From positions 21,223-85,222 of the forward strand of contig NZ_JAZHLI010000016.1 in assembly GCF_036549475.1 (NCBI RefSeq): 64,000 bases of DNA. Direction: 5' to 3'. The position numbers were made by a program, and so were the translations under genes. The notes below the pieces were generated by a model. It saw only the letters and a list, made by a program, of their open reading frames with translations, did not search any database and had not been told where the DNA came from. How positions within the stretch are numbered: the stretch's first letter is position 1; every line of letters begins with the position of its first letter. Below, in pieces: positions 16,553-25,762 of this stretch. Origin of the DNA: Aurantimonas sp036549475. GTDB taxonomy: Bacteria > Pseudomonadota > Alphaproteobacteria > Rhizobiales > Rhizobiaceae.

Positions 16553-16918
16553 TCACTTTTCCTGGCTTGCCGGCTGGCCCTTCTGCCAGGGCCATCGCCC
16601 CTCGATCTCCACCTCCAGGGCGAAGCTGAGGAAGGTCCGGACCAGAACGATGCCCGCGAGGACGGCGAGACTGTCCAGCGTCGGCTCGATGGCGACGGTA
16701 TTGATGATGTCCGCCGCGACCAGGAATTCGAGCCCGAGGAGAATGGAACGCCCGAGGCTCGAGCGGAACGTGTGGAACGCGTCGGACCTGTCACCGCCGA
16801 ATCGTTGCCTCAGGAAGGTGATGGTGGCGCCGATCGTCCCGATGACGATCACGAGGATGCCTGCAACCTCAATGCCGCGAGTCGTCCAGTGCAGCGCCTG
16901 GCTCAGAGCCTCGTCCAT
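16553..16918 (-). CDS. DUF1622 family membrane protein
   Basis: 121 residues with three predicted helices: GIEVAGILVIVIGTIGATIT, LGLEFLVAADIINTVA, and LAVLAGIVLVRTFLSFALEVEIEG. The pattern R-(S)-LGR-ILLGLEFLVAADII-TV and RTFLSF-LE-EIEGRWPW is diagnostic of DUF1622. It is an inner-membrane protein of unknown role. The neighbouring DUF305 gene is on the same strand 230 bp away; cotranscription is uncertain. Confidence 0.88.
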   Translation of the reverse strand: MDEALSQALHWTTRGIEVAGILVIVIGTIGATITFLRQRFGGDRSDAFHTFRSSLGRSILLGLEFLVAADIINTVAIEPTLDSLAVLAGIVLVRTFLSFALEVEIEGRWPWQKGQPASQEK

Positions 16919-17135
16919 TCAGAACTCCCTGTGGTGATGCAGCCGGTTTCGGCCGCGCAAGGGTCATGCAGATCTGCACGTGATGAGAAGGCTAGCGCCG
17001 CTTTCCTCGACGTCGACGCGTGGCGAATGTCGAGCGAACCCGCGTGTCCCACTCCGCAGATGGCGGGACAAGGCTCAGCAAGCCGGCCGAAGGGACCTCG
17101 CAGCCGCCCCAGCCGAGATAGCCGCACCTTGCGGC

Positions 17136-17166
17136 GAACCCCGCCGGCCTGATGGCCGGCGGGTTC
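17136..17166. terminator. Strong hairpin after the chemotaxis receptor gene
   Basis: GAACCCCGCCGGCC (17136-17149) pairs with GGCCGGCGGGTTC (17154-17166) with one bulged C and a TGAT loop. It lies 30 bases past the minus-strand stop of the receptor gene, where a terminator is expected. Confidence 0.6.
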
Positions 17167-17195
17167 GTGAGCCGCGAAAGACCGGCATACCGTCG

Positions 17196-18611
17196 TCAGA
17201 ACTCTTCCCAGCTGTCTTCCCAGGCCTTGGGAGCGCGCGCGGCGCCCCCGGAGCCGGTGGTGCGAAGCTGGGGGACCGGCGCGGCCACACGACGCGCCGG
17301 CTGCGCGCTCCGGCCGGTATCGCGGCCATCAATCCGGAACCTGGCCATCGCGTGGGCCAGTTCGTCGGTCTCGTTCGAAAGCGTCTGGCTGGCAGCCGTG
17401 GCTTCCTCGACCATCGCGGCGTTCTGCTGGGTGACCTTGTCCATCTGGTCGGCCGCGCCGGAGACCTCCCGCAGGCTCGTCGCCTGTTCCCGGGCCGATG
17501 CGGCGATGGTCGAGATGACCTCGGCCATGGCGCTGACCTCGGTGACGATCTCCTCCAGCGACTTGCCGGACGCGGTCACCAGTTCCACGCCGGTGCCGAC
17601 CTGCTCGCGCGAGGTGGCGATCAGGGTCTTGATCTCCTTGGCCGCTTCCGCGGAACGCTGGGCGAGACCGCGCACTTCCTGCGCCACCACCGCAAAGCCC
17701 TTGCCCGCCTCGCCGGCCCGTGCCGCCTCGACGCCGGCGTTGAGTGCCAGGAGGTTGGTCTGGAAGGCGATTTCGTCGATCACCGAGATGATCGAGTTGA
17801 TCTTCTCGGACGACTGCTCGATCTGGCCCATGGCGGTGACCGCCTTGCCGACGATCTCGCCGCCCTTCCGGGCCTTTTCGCGGGCCCCCGAGGCGACGAG
17901 CTGCGCCTTGCCGGCGCCCTCGGCGGTCTCGTTGACGGCCTGGGTCACCTCGCCCAGCGCCGCGACGGTCTGCTCCAGGCTCGCCGCCTGCTGCTCGGTG
18001 CGGTGGGCCAGGTCGTTGGACGCCGTGTTGATCTCGCCGAGACCTGTGCGGATCGAGCCGATGGAGGTCGCCACCTCGCCGATCGCCGTCTCCAGCTGCC
18101 CGACGGCGCTGTTGTAGTCGTCCGCCATGGCCCCGAAATCACCGGGAAGCCGGCTGTCGACCCGGCTCCGCAGGTCGCCGTCCTGCAGGCGCTTGAACGC
18201 TTCCGCGAACGCCTTCAAGGCGGCCTTCTGCTGCGTTTCGACCTCGGCCTTGGCCTGTTCGACGGCCTTCCGCTCAGCTTCCAGCGTCTCCAGATAGACC
18301 GATATGGCGTAATCCATGTCCAGAAGGGCGGCCTTCGTGACCACCGCGATCTCCCGGGACAGGCGCTCGGATCCCTTGCGTGAGAACCGTGACGGCCACC
18401 GCTTCTCGACGATCTGGCCGATCAGACTCTCCAGGATCAGCGCATAGCCACCGATGTACCAGCGCGGCTCCAGGCCGAGGCGGGCATGGACTTTTCCGAC
18501 GGTGGAGACGGCCTGGACATAGGTTTCGTCGAACTTGCCCTGGGCGATGGTGTCCCAGTGACGCTCCTGACGCTGCTTGGCCGAGGCGATCTGGAAACCG
18601 TCGACTATCGT
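17196..18611 (-). CDS. Globin-coupled methyl-accepting chemotaxis protein, N-terminus missing
   Basis: The C-terminal ~300 residues are a soluble chemoreceptor signalling domain with the hairpin tip EIAFQTNLLALNAGVEAARAG, and the protein ends SWEEF, a CheR-tether-like pentapeptide. Upstream in the same frame is the C-terminal half of a protoglobin sensor: QERHWDTIAQGKFDETYVQA, then VHARLGLEPRWYIGGYALI with the proximal haem His. The frame is closed by TGA at 18612, about 70 residues short of a full protoglobin. No ATG, GTG or TTG occurs before GTG 18342-18344. No globin N-terminus is found in other frames upstream. It looks like a 5'-deleted oxygen-sensing receptor that can express at most the signalling part. 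Confidence 0.75.
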   Translation of the reverse strand, partial: TIVDGFQIASAKQRQERHWDTIAQGKFDETYVQAVSTVGKVHARLGLEPRWYIGGYALILESLIGQIVEKRWPSRFSRKGSERLSREIAVVTKAALLDMDYAISVYLETLEAERKAVEQAKAEVETQQKAALKAFAEAFKRLQDGDLRSRVDSRLPGDFGAMADDYNSAVGQLETAIGEVATSIGSIRTGLGEINTASNDLAHRTEQQAASLEQTVAALGEVTQAVNETAEGAGKAQLVASGAREKARKGGEIVGKAVTAMGQIEQSSEKINSIISVIDEIAFQTNLLALNAGVEAARAGEAGKGFAVVAQEVRGLAQRSAEAAKEIKTLIATSREQVGTGVELVTASGKSLEEIVTEVSAMAEVISTIAASAREQATSLREVSGAADQMDKVTQQNAAMVEEATAASQTLSNETDELAHAMARFRIDGRDTGRSAQPARRVAAPVPQLRTTGSGGAARAPKAWEDSWEEF

Positions 18612-18614
18612 TCA

Positions 18615-18980
18615 GGCGAGAAGGAAAAAGGACGGGCACCTGACGCTTTGCGAGACGACAAATTCGTTCACTTCTATGATCTTCTGCGATCGATTGGCTG
18701 CCCGGCTCCTTCGTTGGGTATTGCGGTCAGTCCAGCGGCCGGATGTTAGGGAAGCGTAAACCACGACGCCGTCGTCGTGTTACAGTTTCAAGAGGCGATC
18801 ACAGCGACCGCGTCGCAGTTCATGGCGGATGCGATCCCGGGTCCCGCGCTGCGCACGATGCGCGTCGCGGCTTGATTGCTCAGGAGAATTCCCGTTGATG
18901 GAACCCTTCCCAGGCAGGGTGTTCCGGCAAGGACCAGGGGCCCAATGGTGACGTCAATAATCGGCTGGAGCGGAGCGACG
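18615..18980. other. Gene-poor region between truncated chemoreceptor and MscS gene
   Basis: About 366 bases. It should hold the chemoreceptor promoter and the MscS promoter. I see only a short hairpin (arms CACGACG and CGTCGTG, about 18762-18779) and small frames without homology. The expected N-terminal protoglobin coding sequence is not present in any frame. Confidence 0.5.
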
Positions 18981-20369
18981 ATGTCCCGGCGCGGATGGGC
19001 GGCCCTGGTTGCCCTCTTTCTCCTCTTGTCCACGCCCGCGATGTCCCAGGTCGCCGACGAGCCCGAAATGGCCGCACCCGAGACGGCGGTGGCGGTCGAG
19101 CCGGTGGTGGGCGACGAGGCGATCCGCAGGCGGATCGACCGGATCCTCGAGGCGACCGGCTGGTATCGCGGCGTGGAGGTCGCGGTCGACGAGGGTGTCG
19201 TGTTCCTCGACGGGATCGCCGGCTCGCAGGAGGAGCGGACTTGGGCGCGCGATCTGTCGGCCCGGACCGAGGGCGTGGTCGCCGTCGTCAACCGGATCGA
19301 GGTGCGCGAGGCCGTCAGTTGGGACCTCACGCCCGCCCTCTCGGAGGCCGAGGGCCTCGCCCGCAGGATCGCCGTCGCCCTGCCGCTGATCGCTCTCGCA
19401 TTGCTGATCCTGCCGGTCGCCTGGTGGCTGTCGAGCGCGATCGCCTCGCTGATGCGCCGGGTGCTCGCGCCCCGTCTCGAGCATGACTTCCTGCGCGACG
19501 TCATCGCACGGGCCATCGCGATTCCCGTTCTCCTGGTGGGTGTCTATCTGGTGCTGCAGGTCGCCGGGCTGACCGGCCTCGCGGTCTCGCTCCTCGGTGG
19601 CGCTGGCGTGATCGGCATCGTCCTGGGGTTCGCGTTCCGCGACATTGCCGAGAACTTCCTCGCAAGCCTCATCCTCAGCGTCCGCAGGCCGTTCCGGCAG
19701 GGCGACCTGATCGGCGTGACCGGCTACGAAGGCGTGGTGCAGACGATGAACACCCGCTCGACCATTCTGCTGACGATCGACGGCAACCACGTCCAGATCC
19801 CCAACGCCACGGTGTTCAAGAACACCATCGTGAACTACACCGCCGCCGCCGCGCGTCGGGTGACCGCGGAGGTCGGCATCGGCTACGACGCCTCGATCGG
19901 CGAGGCGCAGAACCTCATCGCGGGTGTCCTGCGCCGCCACGACGCCATCCTGGACGAGCCGCCGCCGATGGTCCTGGTCGACGCGCTGGGAGCGTCAACC
20001 GTGAACCTGAAGGCGCATTTCTGGATCGACGGGCGCACCGTGTCACCGCACAAGGTGCGGTCCTCGGCGCTGCGGCTCATCAAGCGGGTGCTCGTCGAAA
20101 ACGGCATCTCGATGCCGGACGAGGCGCGCGAGATCATCTTCCCGCAGGGTGTGCCGCTCGTGCATCCGGACCAGGTGCAGCCGGATTCGGACACCGGACA
20201 GGCCGCGACCACCGCATCGGACGTGCCTGCCGCGACGGCGGCGGAGCCGGATGCCGAGGCAACATCTGCCGAAGGCGGCCTCGGCAACGAGATCGCGGAA
20301 CTGCCGCGAGACGTCTCCGACGCGGACATTCCGGAAGCGGCGGCCGGAAACCTGTTGTCGGCCAGGTAG
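18981..20369 (+). CDS. MscS-type mechanosensitive channel with N-terminal BON domain
   Basis: About 462 residues. A signal peptide (WAALVALFLLLSTPAMSQV) is followed by a BON domain at about residues 45-100 (DEAIRRRIDRILEATGWYRG to VVAVVNRIEVREAVSWDL). Transmembrane helices come next, then the MscS pore region (LLGGAGVIGIVLGFAFRDIAENFLASLIL) and the MscS beta domain (RPFRQGDLIGVTGYEGVVQ, NHVQIPNATVFKNTIVNYT). The C-terminal 70 residues are acidic and disordered. It should open on membrane tension to release osmolytes. The start at 18981 is favoured because GGAG precedes it and the signal peptide begins there; ATG 18945 is in frame too. Confidence 0.9.
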   Translation: MSRRGWAALVALFLLLSTPAMSQVADEPEMAAPETAVAVEPVVGDEAIRRRIDRILEATGWYRGVEVAVDEGVVFLDGIAGSQEERTWARDLSARTEGVVAVVNRIEVREAVSWDLTPALSEAEGLARRIAVALPLIALALLILPVAWWLSSAIASLMRRVLAPRLEHDFLRDVIARAIAIPVLLVGVYLVLQVAGLTGLAVSLLGGAGVIGIVLGFAFRDIAENFLASLILSVRRPFRQGDLIGVTGYEGVVQTMNTRSTILLTIDGNHVQIPNATVFKNTIVNYTAAAARRVTAEVGIGYDASIGEAQNLIAGVLRRHDAILDEPPPMVLVDALGASTVNLKAHFWIDGRTVSPHKVRSSALRLIKRVLVENGISMPDEAREIIFPQGVPLVHPDQVQPDSDTGQAATTASDVPAATAAEPDAEATSAEGGLGNEIAELPRDVSDADIPEAAAGNLLSAR

Positions 20370-20440
20370 CGGCGACGCCGGTCATGTCAGATCGGCACCG
20401 GCCGGGTGCCATATCGCCGAGCGGTTTCCTCAAGGGCCGA

Positions 20441-21646
20441 TCACAAGGGCAGGATGAACTGTCTTGGCTCTTCGCTGCCGGTCTCCGGGCCGGCGAGCGA
20501 GGACAGCGAGACGCCGAGGAGGCGCACGCCCTTGTCGAATGGCAACGCCGAGCCGAGGAGGGCGATGGCGACGCGTTCGAGCTCGCCGCGCGAGGTGACG
20601 GGCTGGAGCGACGACCGGCTGCGGGTGATCTGCCGGAAATCGGCAAACTTGACCTTCAGCGTGACCGTGCGGCCCCGGATGCCGCTGGTCTCACAATAGC
20701 GCCAGACCTTGTCAAGGATCGGCTGGAGCGCGGCGCGCATCTCCTCGAACACGAAGAGATCGGCGCCGAAGGTGTTCTCCGCGCCCACCGATTTGCGGAT
20801 GCGGTTGGCGCGCACGGGGCGCTCGTCGACGCCGCGCGAGATGAAATAGTAATAGGGCCCGGCCTTGCCGAACTGCTCCTGCAGGAAGGGCAGGGATCGC
20901 TCTCGAAGGTCGCGCCCGGTGTGGATGCCGAACCGCTGCATCTTGGCCGCGGTCGCAGGGCCGACGCCATGGAAACGGCCGACCGGAAGATCCTCCACGA
21001 AGCGCGGGCCCATGGCCGGGGTGACCACGAAGAGGCCATCGGGTTTGCGGTGGTCGGAGGCGAGCTTGGCAAGGAACTTGTTGTAGGACACGCCGGCCGA
21101 AGCGGTCAGTCCGGTCACCTCCCGGATGCGCTGGCGGATCCGTTCCGCGATCAGCGTCGCGGAGGGAATGTCTAGGCGGTTCTCGGTGACGTCGAGATAG
21201 GCCTCGTCCAGCGACAAGGGCTCGATGATCGGCGTGTGCTCGGCGAAGATCGCCCGGATCTCGGCTGATATCGCCTTGTAGACCTCGAAGCGCGGCTTGA
21301 CGAAGACGAGGTCGGGGCAGCGACGCCGCGCGGTGACCGAGGGCATGGCCGAGCGGACGCCGAAGACCCGGGCCTCGTAGCTGGCCGCGGCGACGACGCC
21401 GCGCTCGCGCGAGCCGCCGACGGCCACGGGCCTGCCGCGCAGCGACGGGTCGTCGCGCTGCTCCACCGAGGCGTAGAAGGCATCCATGTCGATATGGATG
21501 ATCTTGCGCTGGCGCGCGGGCATGTGCTGCTGAGCCTCGACCGCGTGACCGTCGGGAGGCTGCAGGGTGCCTTTCCCTGGCGCGGCCGCGGCCTGCTGGC
21601 TCACTTCGTCCATCCGATCGCCGTCGCCGCCATGTTCCATGCGCAC
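20441..21646 (-). CDS. dinB: DNA polymerase IV (Y-family)
   Basis: The catalytic core starts at KIIHIDMDAFYASVEQRDDP, with the first catalytic Asp pair, and includes EPLSLDEAYLDVTE with the second acidic site. SAGVSYNKFLAKLASDHRKPDG and VEDLPVGRFHGVGPATAAKM (helix-hairpin-helix) follow, then the little-finger domain. The last six residues, QFILPL, are a beta-clamp-binding motif. It performs error-prone translesion synthesis. The frame allows 41 residues before MPARQRKI; the real start may be the ATG at 21523. It is convergent with the MscS gene. Confidence 0.92.
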   Translation of the reverse strand: MRMEHGGDGDRMDEVSQQAAAAPGKGTLQPPDGHAVEAQQHMPARQRKIIHIDMDAFYASVEQRDDPSLRGRPVAVGGSRERGVVAAASYEARVFGVRSAMPSVTARRRCPDLVFVKPRFEVYKAISAEIRAIFAEHTPIIEPLSLDEAYLDVTENRLDIPSATLIAERIRQRIREVTGLTASAGVSYNKFLAKLASDHRKPDGLFVVTPAMGPRFVEDLPVGRFHGVGPATAAKMQRFGIHTGRDLRERSLPFLQEQFGKAGPYYYFISRGVDERPVRANRIRKSVGAENTFGADLFVFEEMRAALQPILDKVWRYCETSGIRGRTVTLKVKFADFRQITRSRSSLQPVTSRGELERVAIALLGSALPFDKGVRLLGVSLSSLAGPETGSEEPRQFILPL

Positions 21647-21958
21647 CAGCCGGGGTCCTGGTATCCAGCCCGCGGGGCGGACGCGTGACGCCGTCTGGCG
21701 GCGTTCTCTTCAGGGCGCTGCCGATGCGAGAGGCTCGCGCCACGGTCTTCGACGCTTGTTCTAATCCGCGGTCGCCTGTTCCACCAGACGTCCCGGTGGA
21801 ATCGTCGGGTATCGCCGGTCTTCGCGAAGGGGGAAGCACGACCTGCCCAATCAATCCGACGCGGGCGCGGCTCCTGACCTGGTGTGCCCGACCATATAAC
21901 TTGACTCCCATATTCATATTACATAATCCCGCTCTCGAATCTGGAGCAAGGGGTTGTG
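21647..21958. other. Divergent region between dinB and the siderophore receptor gene
   Basis: This 312-base stretch carries the receptor promoter and its iron box at 21901-21929. Its last 60 bases are markedly AT-rich. No small gene is supported. Confidence 0.6.
21902..21916 (+). promoter_or_regulatory. RirA-type iron-responsive box within the receptor promoter
   Basis: TGACTCCCATATTCA fits the IRO motif TGA-N9-TCA bound by RirA in Hyphomicrobiales. It overlaps a -35 hexamer TTGACT (21901-21906), with a possible -10 (ATAATC/TAATCC) 16-17 bases on. Binding would block transcription under iron sufficiency. The same arrangement recurs at 30311-30325 and 34215-34229. Confidence 0.65.
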
Positions 21959-24184
21959 ATGAGCGGGATTTACGGTGACGGGCGCATGGTCGGCGGCCCG
22001 GCGGGAGCCATTTGCCTCCTGTCGTGGCTGCTGCTGGTCCAGGGTGCGCAAGCGCAGGAAAATGATGTCGTCGCGCTCGATGCCGTCGTTGTCGCCGGCG
22101 AAACGGTCGGCACGGATGCCGGTTCACCCGCAGGTAACGGGGCGGCTGCCTCAGAGGTCGAAGACGGATATGTCGCGACCCGAGCCTCGACCGCGGTCAA
22201 GGGCGTGGCTTCGCGGCTCGAGACGCCGCAGAATGTCTCGGTGGTCGGTGAGGGACAGCTTCAGGACCAGGGCGTGCACACGGTCGATGAAGCGACACGC
22301 TATTCCTCGGGCATCCGGTCGCAGCAATTCGGTGCCAACAACCGGGTGGACTGGTTCACCATTCGCGGTTTTGCCGCTGAACAGGACGGTCTCTTCCTCG
22401 ACGGCCTGTCGCTGTTCTCCACCGCCTTCGCCAGCTGGCGTATCGATCCAGCCGTGCTCGACCGCGTCGAGATCCTCAAGGGCCCGGCCTCGGTCCTCTA
22501 CGGCGGCACGTCGCCGGGCGGGCTCGTCAACCTCGTCTCCAAGAAGCCTGTGATCGAGCCGCTATTCTCGCTGACGGCCGGTATCAACGACGACGGCCAA
22601 GCTTATTCGGCCATCGACATGGGCGGCAGGCTGACCGAGGACGGCTCGCTCTCCTATCGCTGGAACTCGGTAATTCTTGACGGCGACACCTATGCCGATA
22701 TCGCCGAGGAGTTCAAAGGCGTCGTCGCGCCGTCCCTGACCTGGGCGCCGGACGCGGACACGACGCTGACGGTGCTCGGCTACTACCAGTCTGAGGATTC
22801 CAACAATCTGCCGGGCTTCCTGCCCTATGAGGGCACGGTCCGCCCGGCTTCCTTCGGCCGCATTGACCGGGAACTCTTCACCAGCGATCCGTCGGTCGAC
22901 GAGTATTCCCGCGACCAGGCGATGATCGGCTACGAGTTCGAGCACCGGTTCAACGAGGCCTTCACGGTTCGCCAGAACCTGCGCTACGCCCATACGGAAT
23001 CAACCTACGACTACGTCTATCCCTTCGGCTACGCGGACGATTTGTCGGGCCTGAACGGCTTGGCCGGCGGCACGTCGGACCAGCTTGCGCGACTGCATTT
23101 CCGCACCACGCCGGATGCCGATTCCTTCAATGTCGACACCCAGCTGGAATCGACATTCGCGACGGGTCCGCTCGACCACACGTTGCTGGTCGGTCTTGAC
23201 TACCGCTACTACGAGATCGACGATCTGCAGGGCACCAGCACGCTCTATTCGCCGCTCAGCGTCATCGATCCGGTCTACGGCATCAATATCGGGCCGATCG
23301 ACAACATCTACGTCGACAACACCCAGACCCTGACCCAGACCGGCTTCTACGCCCAGGACCAGATCAGATTCGGCCAGCTCGTCGTGACGCTGAACGGCAG
23401 GGCCGACATCATCGAGACCCAGCTCGACAGCAATCTCGGAGCCGATGCCGAGGCATCCGACACCTATTTCAGCGGTCGGGCCGGGGCGGCCTACGTCTTC
23501 GACAACGGCATTGCGCCCTATGTCAGCTATTCGCGCTTCGTCACACCGGTGCTCGGCGTCGATCCCGATACCCAACTGCCCTTCGAGCAGGGCGAGGGGA
23601 AGCAGTACGAGGTCGGCGTCAAGTACCAGCCGACGGGCTTCGACAGCTTCGTCACCGCCTCGCTCTTTGATCTCACGCGCGGCAACGTCCTCGTCAACGA
23701 CGTCGCCGGGGGACGGGCCTTCACGCAGATCCAGGTCGGGGAGATCCGCTCGCGCGGCATCGAACTGGAAGGCACCCTGGCGCTCACCGACGGCCTCAGT
23801 GCCATCGCCTCCTACACCGCCTACGATATCGACGTGACGGAAACCTCGGACATCAACCAGGGCCTGACTCCGGTGGCCATCCCCGAGGAGTTCGCCTCGC
23901 TGTGGCTGGACTACAAGGTGCAGAGCGGCTGGCTGAAGGGGCTCGGCCTGGGCGGCGGCGTGCGCTGGACGGGCAAGTCCTACGCCAACCTCGCCAATTC
24001 GCTGGTGGTGCCGGACTTTACCGTCTTCGACGCGGCCGTGTCCTACGAGCGCGGCAACTGGCGCGGCCAGGTCAATGTCGCCAACCTCACCGACAAGCGC
24101 TACGTCGCCTCCTGCAACGGCGACACCTCCTGCTTCTACGGCGATCCGCGCAAGGTCACAGCGAGCCTGACCTACACATGGTGA
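21959..24184 (+). CDS. TonB-dependent siderophore receptor (FhuA-like)
   Basis: 741 residues, normal for the family. A signal peptide ends VQGAQAQ, followed by a TonB-box-like stretch (VVALDAVVV). The plug domain has GVASRLETPQNVSVVGEGQL, DWFTIRGF and RVEILKGPASVLYGGTSPGG. A C-terminal 22-strand barrel ends in GDPRKVTASLTYTW with terminal aromatic residues. SCNGDTSCFYGD near the end is a usual Cys pair of hydroxamate-type receptors. It imports a ferric siderophore using TonB-ExbBD energy. ATG 21959 has AAGGGG five bases upstream; GTG 21956 is less likely. A small hairpin at 24199-24216 follows. Confidence 0.93.
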   Translation: MSGIYGDGRMVGGPAGAICLLSWLLLVQGAQAQENDVVALDAVVVAGETVGTDAGSPAGNGAAASEVEDGYVATRASTAVKGVASRLETPQNVSVVGEGQLQDQGVHTVDEATRYSSGIRSQQFGANNRVDWFTIRGFAAEQDGLFLDGLSLFSTAFASWRIDPAVLDRVEILKGPASVLYGGTSPGGLVNLVSKKPVIEPLFSLTAGINDDGQAYSAIDMGGRLTEDGSLSYRWNSVILDGDTYADIAEEFKGVVAPSLTWAPDADTTLTVLGYYQSEDSNNLPGFLPYEGTVRPASFGRIDRELFTSDPSVDEYSRDQAMIGYEFEHRFNEAFTVRQNLRYAHTESTYDYVYPFGYADDLSGLNGLAGGTSDQLARLHFRTTPDADSFNVDTQLESTFATGPLDHTLLVGLDYRYYEIDDLQGTSTLYSPLSVIDPVYGINIGPIDNIYVDNTQTLTQTGFYAQDQIRFGQLVVTLNGRADIIETQLDSNLGADAEASDTYFSGRAGAAYVFDNGIAPYVSYSRFVTPVLGVDPDTQLPFEQGEGKQYEVGVKYQPTGFDSFVTASLFDLTRGNVLVNDVAGGRAFTQIQVGEIRSRGIELEGTLALTDGLSAIASYTAYDIDVTETSDINQGLTPVAIPEEFASLWLDYKVQSGWLKGLGLGGGVRWTGKSYANLANSLVVPDFTVFDAAVSYERGNWRGQVNVANLTDKRYVASCNGDTSCFYGDPRKVTASLTYTW

Positions 24185-24655
24185 GGAACCTGTAGGGAGC
24201 CTCTGACGCAAGAGGCGCTTTGGATGGACATTCCGGCGGCGGTCGAGGGAGGCCCGGAGCAGGCGAGCGTGAAGCCGTTCTGCCCTGCCTCTGGGATCGC
24301 CGTCGGAACGCCGGTCGGTTTGTTCTCGGCATTTGGCCCACCGCGCGGAAAGGCGGCGCGGTTTTCCCTGTCAGTCCGCCAATTTTTAACTGGATATTTC
24401 AAGTCATGTTATATGCCCGCATGGCCGTGACGCACTTCGGGGAACTGACATGACCGGCATGCCATCATGCGGGACGGCCCGGCCGAGATGGCCGCACGGT
24501 GCCGGCAAGATCGCTCCCGCCCTTCGAACGCGCGATGCGGATGCAGGCACGATGCCGCATGGGGACGCCGCATGGTGACGTTCGCACGGCCCGCGCGCCA
24601 CGGGACGTCCGGCGACCGCCGTCCGACTGCACCGGGTTCCCGCGAAGGCGAGGCG
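24185..24655. other. Intergenic region before the siderophore-interacting protein gene
   Basis: It contains a short terminator-like hairpin (24199-24216, arms GCCTCT/AGAGGC then GCTTT). An AT-rich stretch at 24380-24415 has a one-mismatch iron box (24392-24406, GGA-N9-TCA). The latter may give weak iron control of the next gene. No other gene is supported; possible longer starts of the SIP gene lie at 24467 and 24572. Confidence 0.5.
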
Positions 24656-25744
24656 ATGCAGGACGCCGAAGCGAAATTCTGCGCCGCGGTGGAAATCGCC
24701 ACCCAGACCCCCGCGGGTTTCCTTGACCATCTCGCCGGCATTCTGGCCGATCATATGCCCCCCGCCCGAAAGGCCGGCGAGGTGGTCGCCCTCGACTTCT
24801 ACGGGGCCCAGGCGCGGCTCGAGGAGCGCGGCGGTACGCTGGCTGCCCGAGCCACGGCCCTCGACCGCGGCGCCCTGGCCAACATGAAATATCTCATCGC
24901 CTGGAACATGCGGGAGTTCTTCGGCCCGGATGTCGAGATCGCCTGGTCGGGCGACGGGGCGGGCACGTCGGAGCTGCCGCAGTTCCGCGAGATGCAGGTG
25001 GTCGATTCCTGGCAGGTCACGCGGAAGATGCGGCGGGTGCGCCTCGTGGGCCACGATCTCGAGCGGTTTCGCAGCGGCGGACTGCATGTGCAGCTGCTGA
25101 TCCCGCCGAAGGGCCGCGCGCCGGTCTGGCCGAACGCGGTGCCGTCCGGCATCCCCGCCTGGCCGGAGGGAGAGGACCGCCTGACCCTGCGCACCTACAC
25201 CATGCGCCGTCTCGACCCCGGCGCAGGCTGCGTCGACATCGATGTCGTGCTGCACGATGGCGATAGCCCCGGCTCCGACTGGGCGCGCGCGGCCACGGCC
25301 GGCGACCCGGTCGGCATGATGGGGCCCGGCGGCGGCGGCGTCCTGCCGGCCGCGCGCATGCTCCTGGCCGGCGACGAGACGGCGCTGCCAGCGATCGCGC
25401 GCATGCTGGAGGAACTGCCGGCCGAGGCCACCGGCACGGCCATCATCGAAATCGCCGATGCCGCCGAGATCCAGTCCCTCGACCATCCGGCCGGCTTCGA
25501 CCTGATATGGCTGGATCGCAGGGGCCGCGCGGCCGGAACGACCACGCTCCTGGAAGAGGCGGTGGTCGACCTCGACTGGCCGTCAGAGGCTGGCGCGTCG
25601 GTCTGGATCGGCTGCGAATTCCAGGCCTTCAAGCGGCTGCGCCACCATTGCCGCCGGCACTGGGGGCTGAAGGCGCGCGATCATCTGGTGGTCGCCTATT
25701 GGCGCGCCGCCCCCGACGAGGCGTCGGGCCAGGCCCATCGCTGA
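24656..25744 (+). CDS. DUF2218-siderophore-interacting (ferric reductase) fusion protein
   Basis: About 362 residues. Residues ~10-95 form a DUF2218 domain (HLAGILADHMPPARKAGEVVAL, NMKYLIAWNMREFFG). The rest is a siderophore-interacting FAD-dependent reductase: LRTYTMRRLD (the flavin-binding R-x-Y-[TS] motif), DIDVVLHDGDSPGSDWARAA, AARMLLAGDETALPAIARML, and VWIGCEFQAFKRLRHHCRRHWG. It would reduce Fe(III)-siderophore in the cytoplasm to release Fe(II). ATG 24656 has AAGG upstream and domain homology starts there. It is convergent with an ABC exporter and 0.5 kb after the receptor gene. Confidence 0.88.
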   Translation: MQDAEAKFCAAVEIATQTPAGFLDHLAGILADHMPPARKAGEVVALDFYGAQARLEERGGTLAARATALDRGALANMKYLIAWNMREFFGPDVEIAWSGDGAGTSELPQFREMQVVDSWQVTRKMRRVRLVGHDLERFRSGGLHVQLLIPPKGRAPVWPNAVPSGIPAWPEGEDRLTLRTYTMRRLDPGAGCVDIDVVLHDGDSPGSDWARAATAGDPVGMMGPGGGGVLPAARMLLAGDETALPAIARMLEELPAEATGTAIIEIADAAEIQSLDHPAGFDLIWLDRRGRAAGTTTLLEEAVVDLDWPSEAGASVWIGCEFQAFKRLRHHCRRHWGLKARDHLVVAYWRAAPDEASGQAHR

Positions 25745-25762
25745 CCGTCGTGAGGCAGCCAG

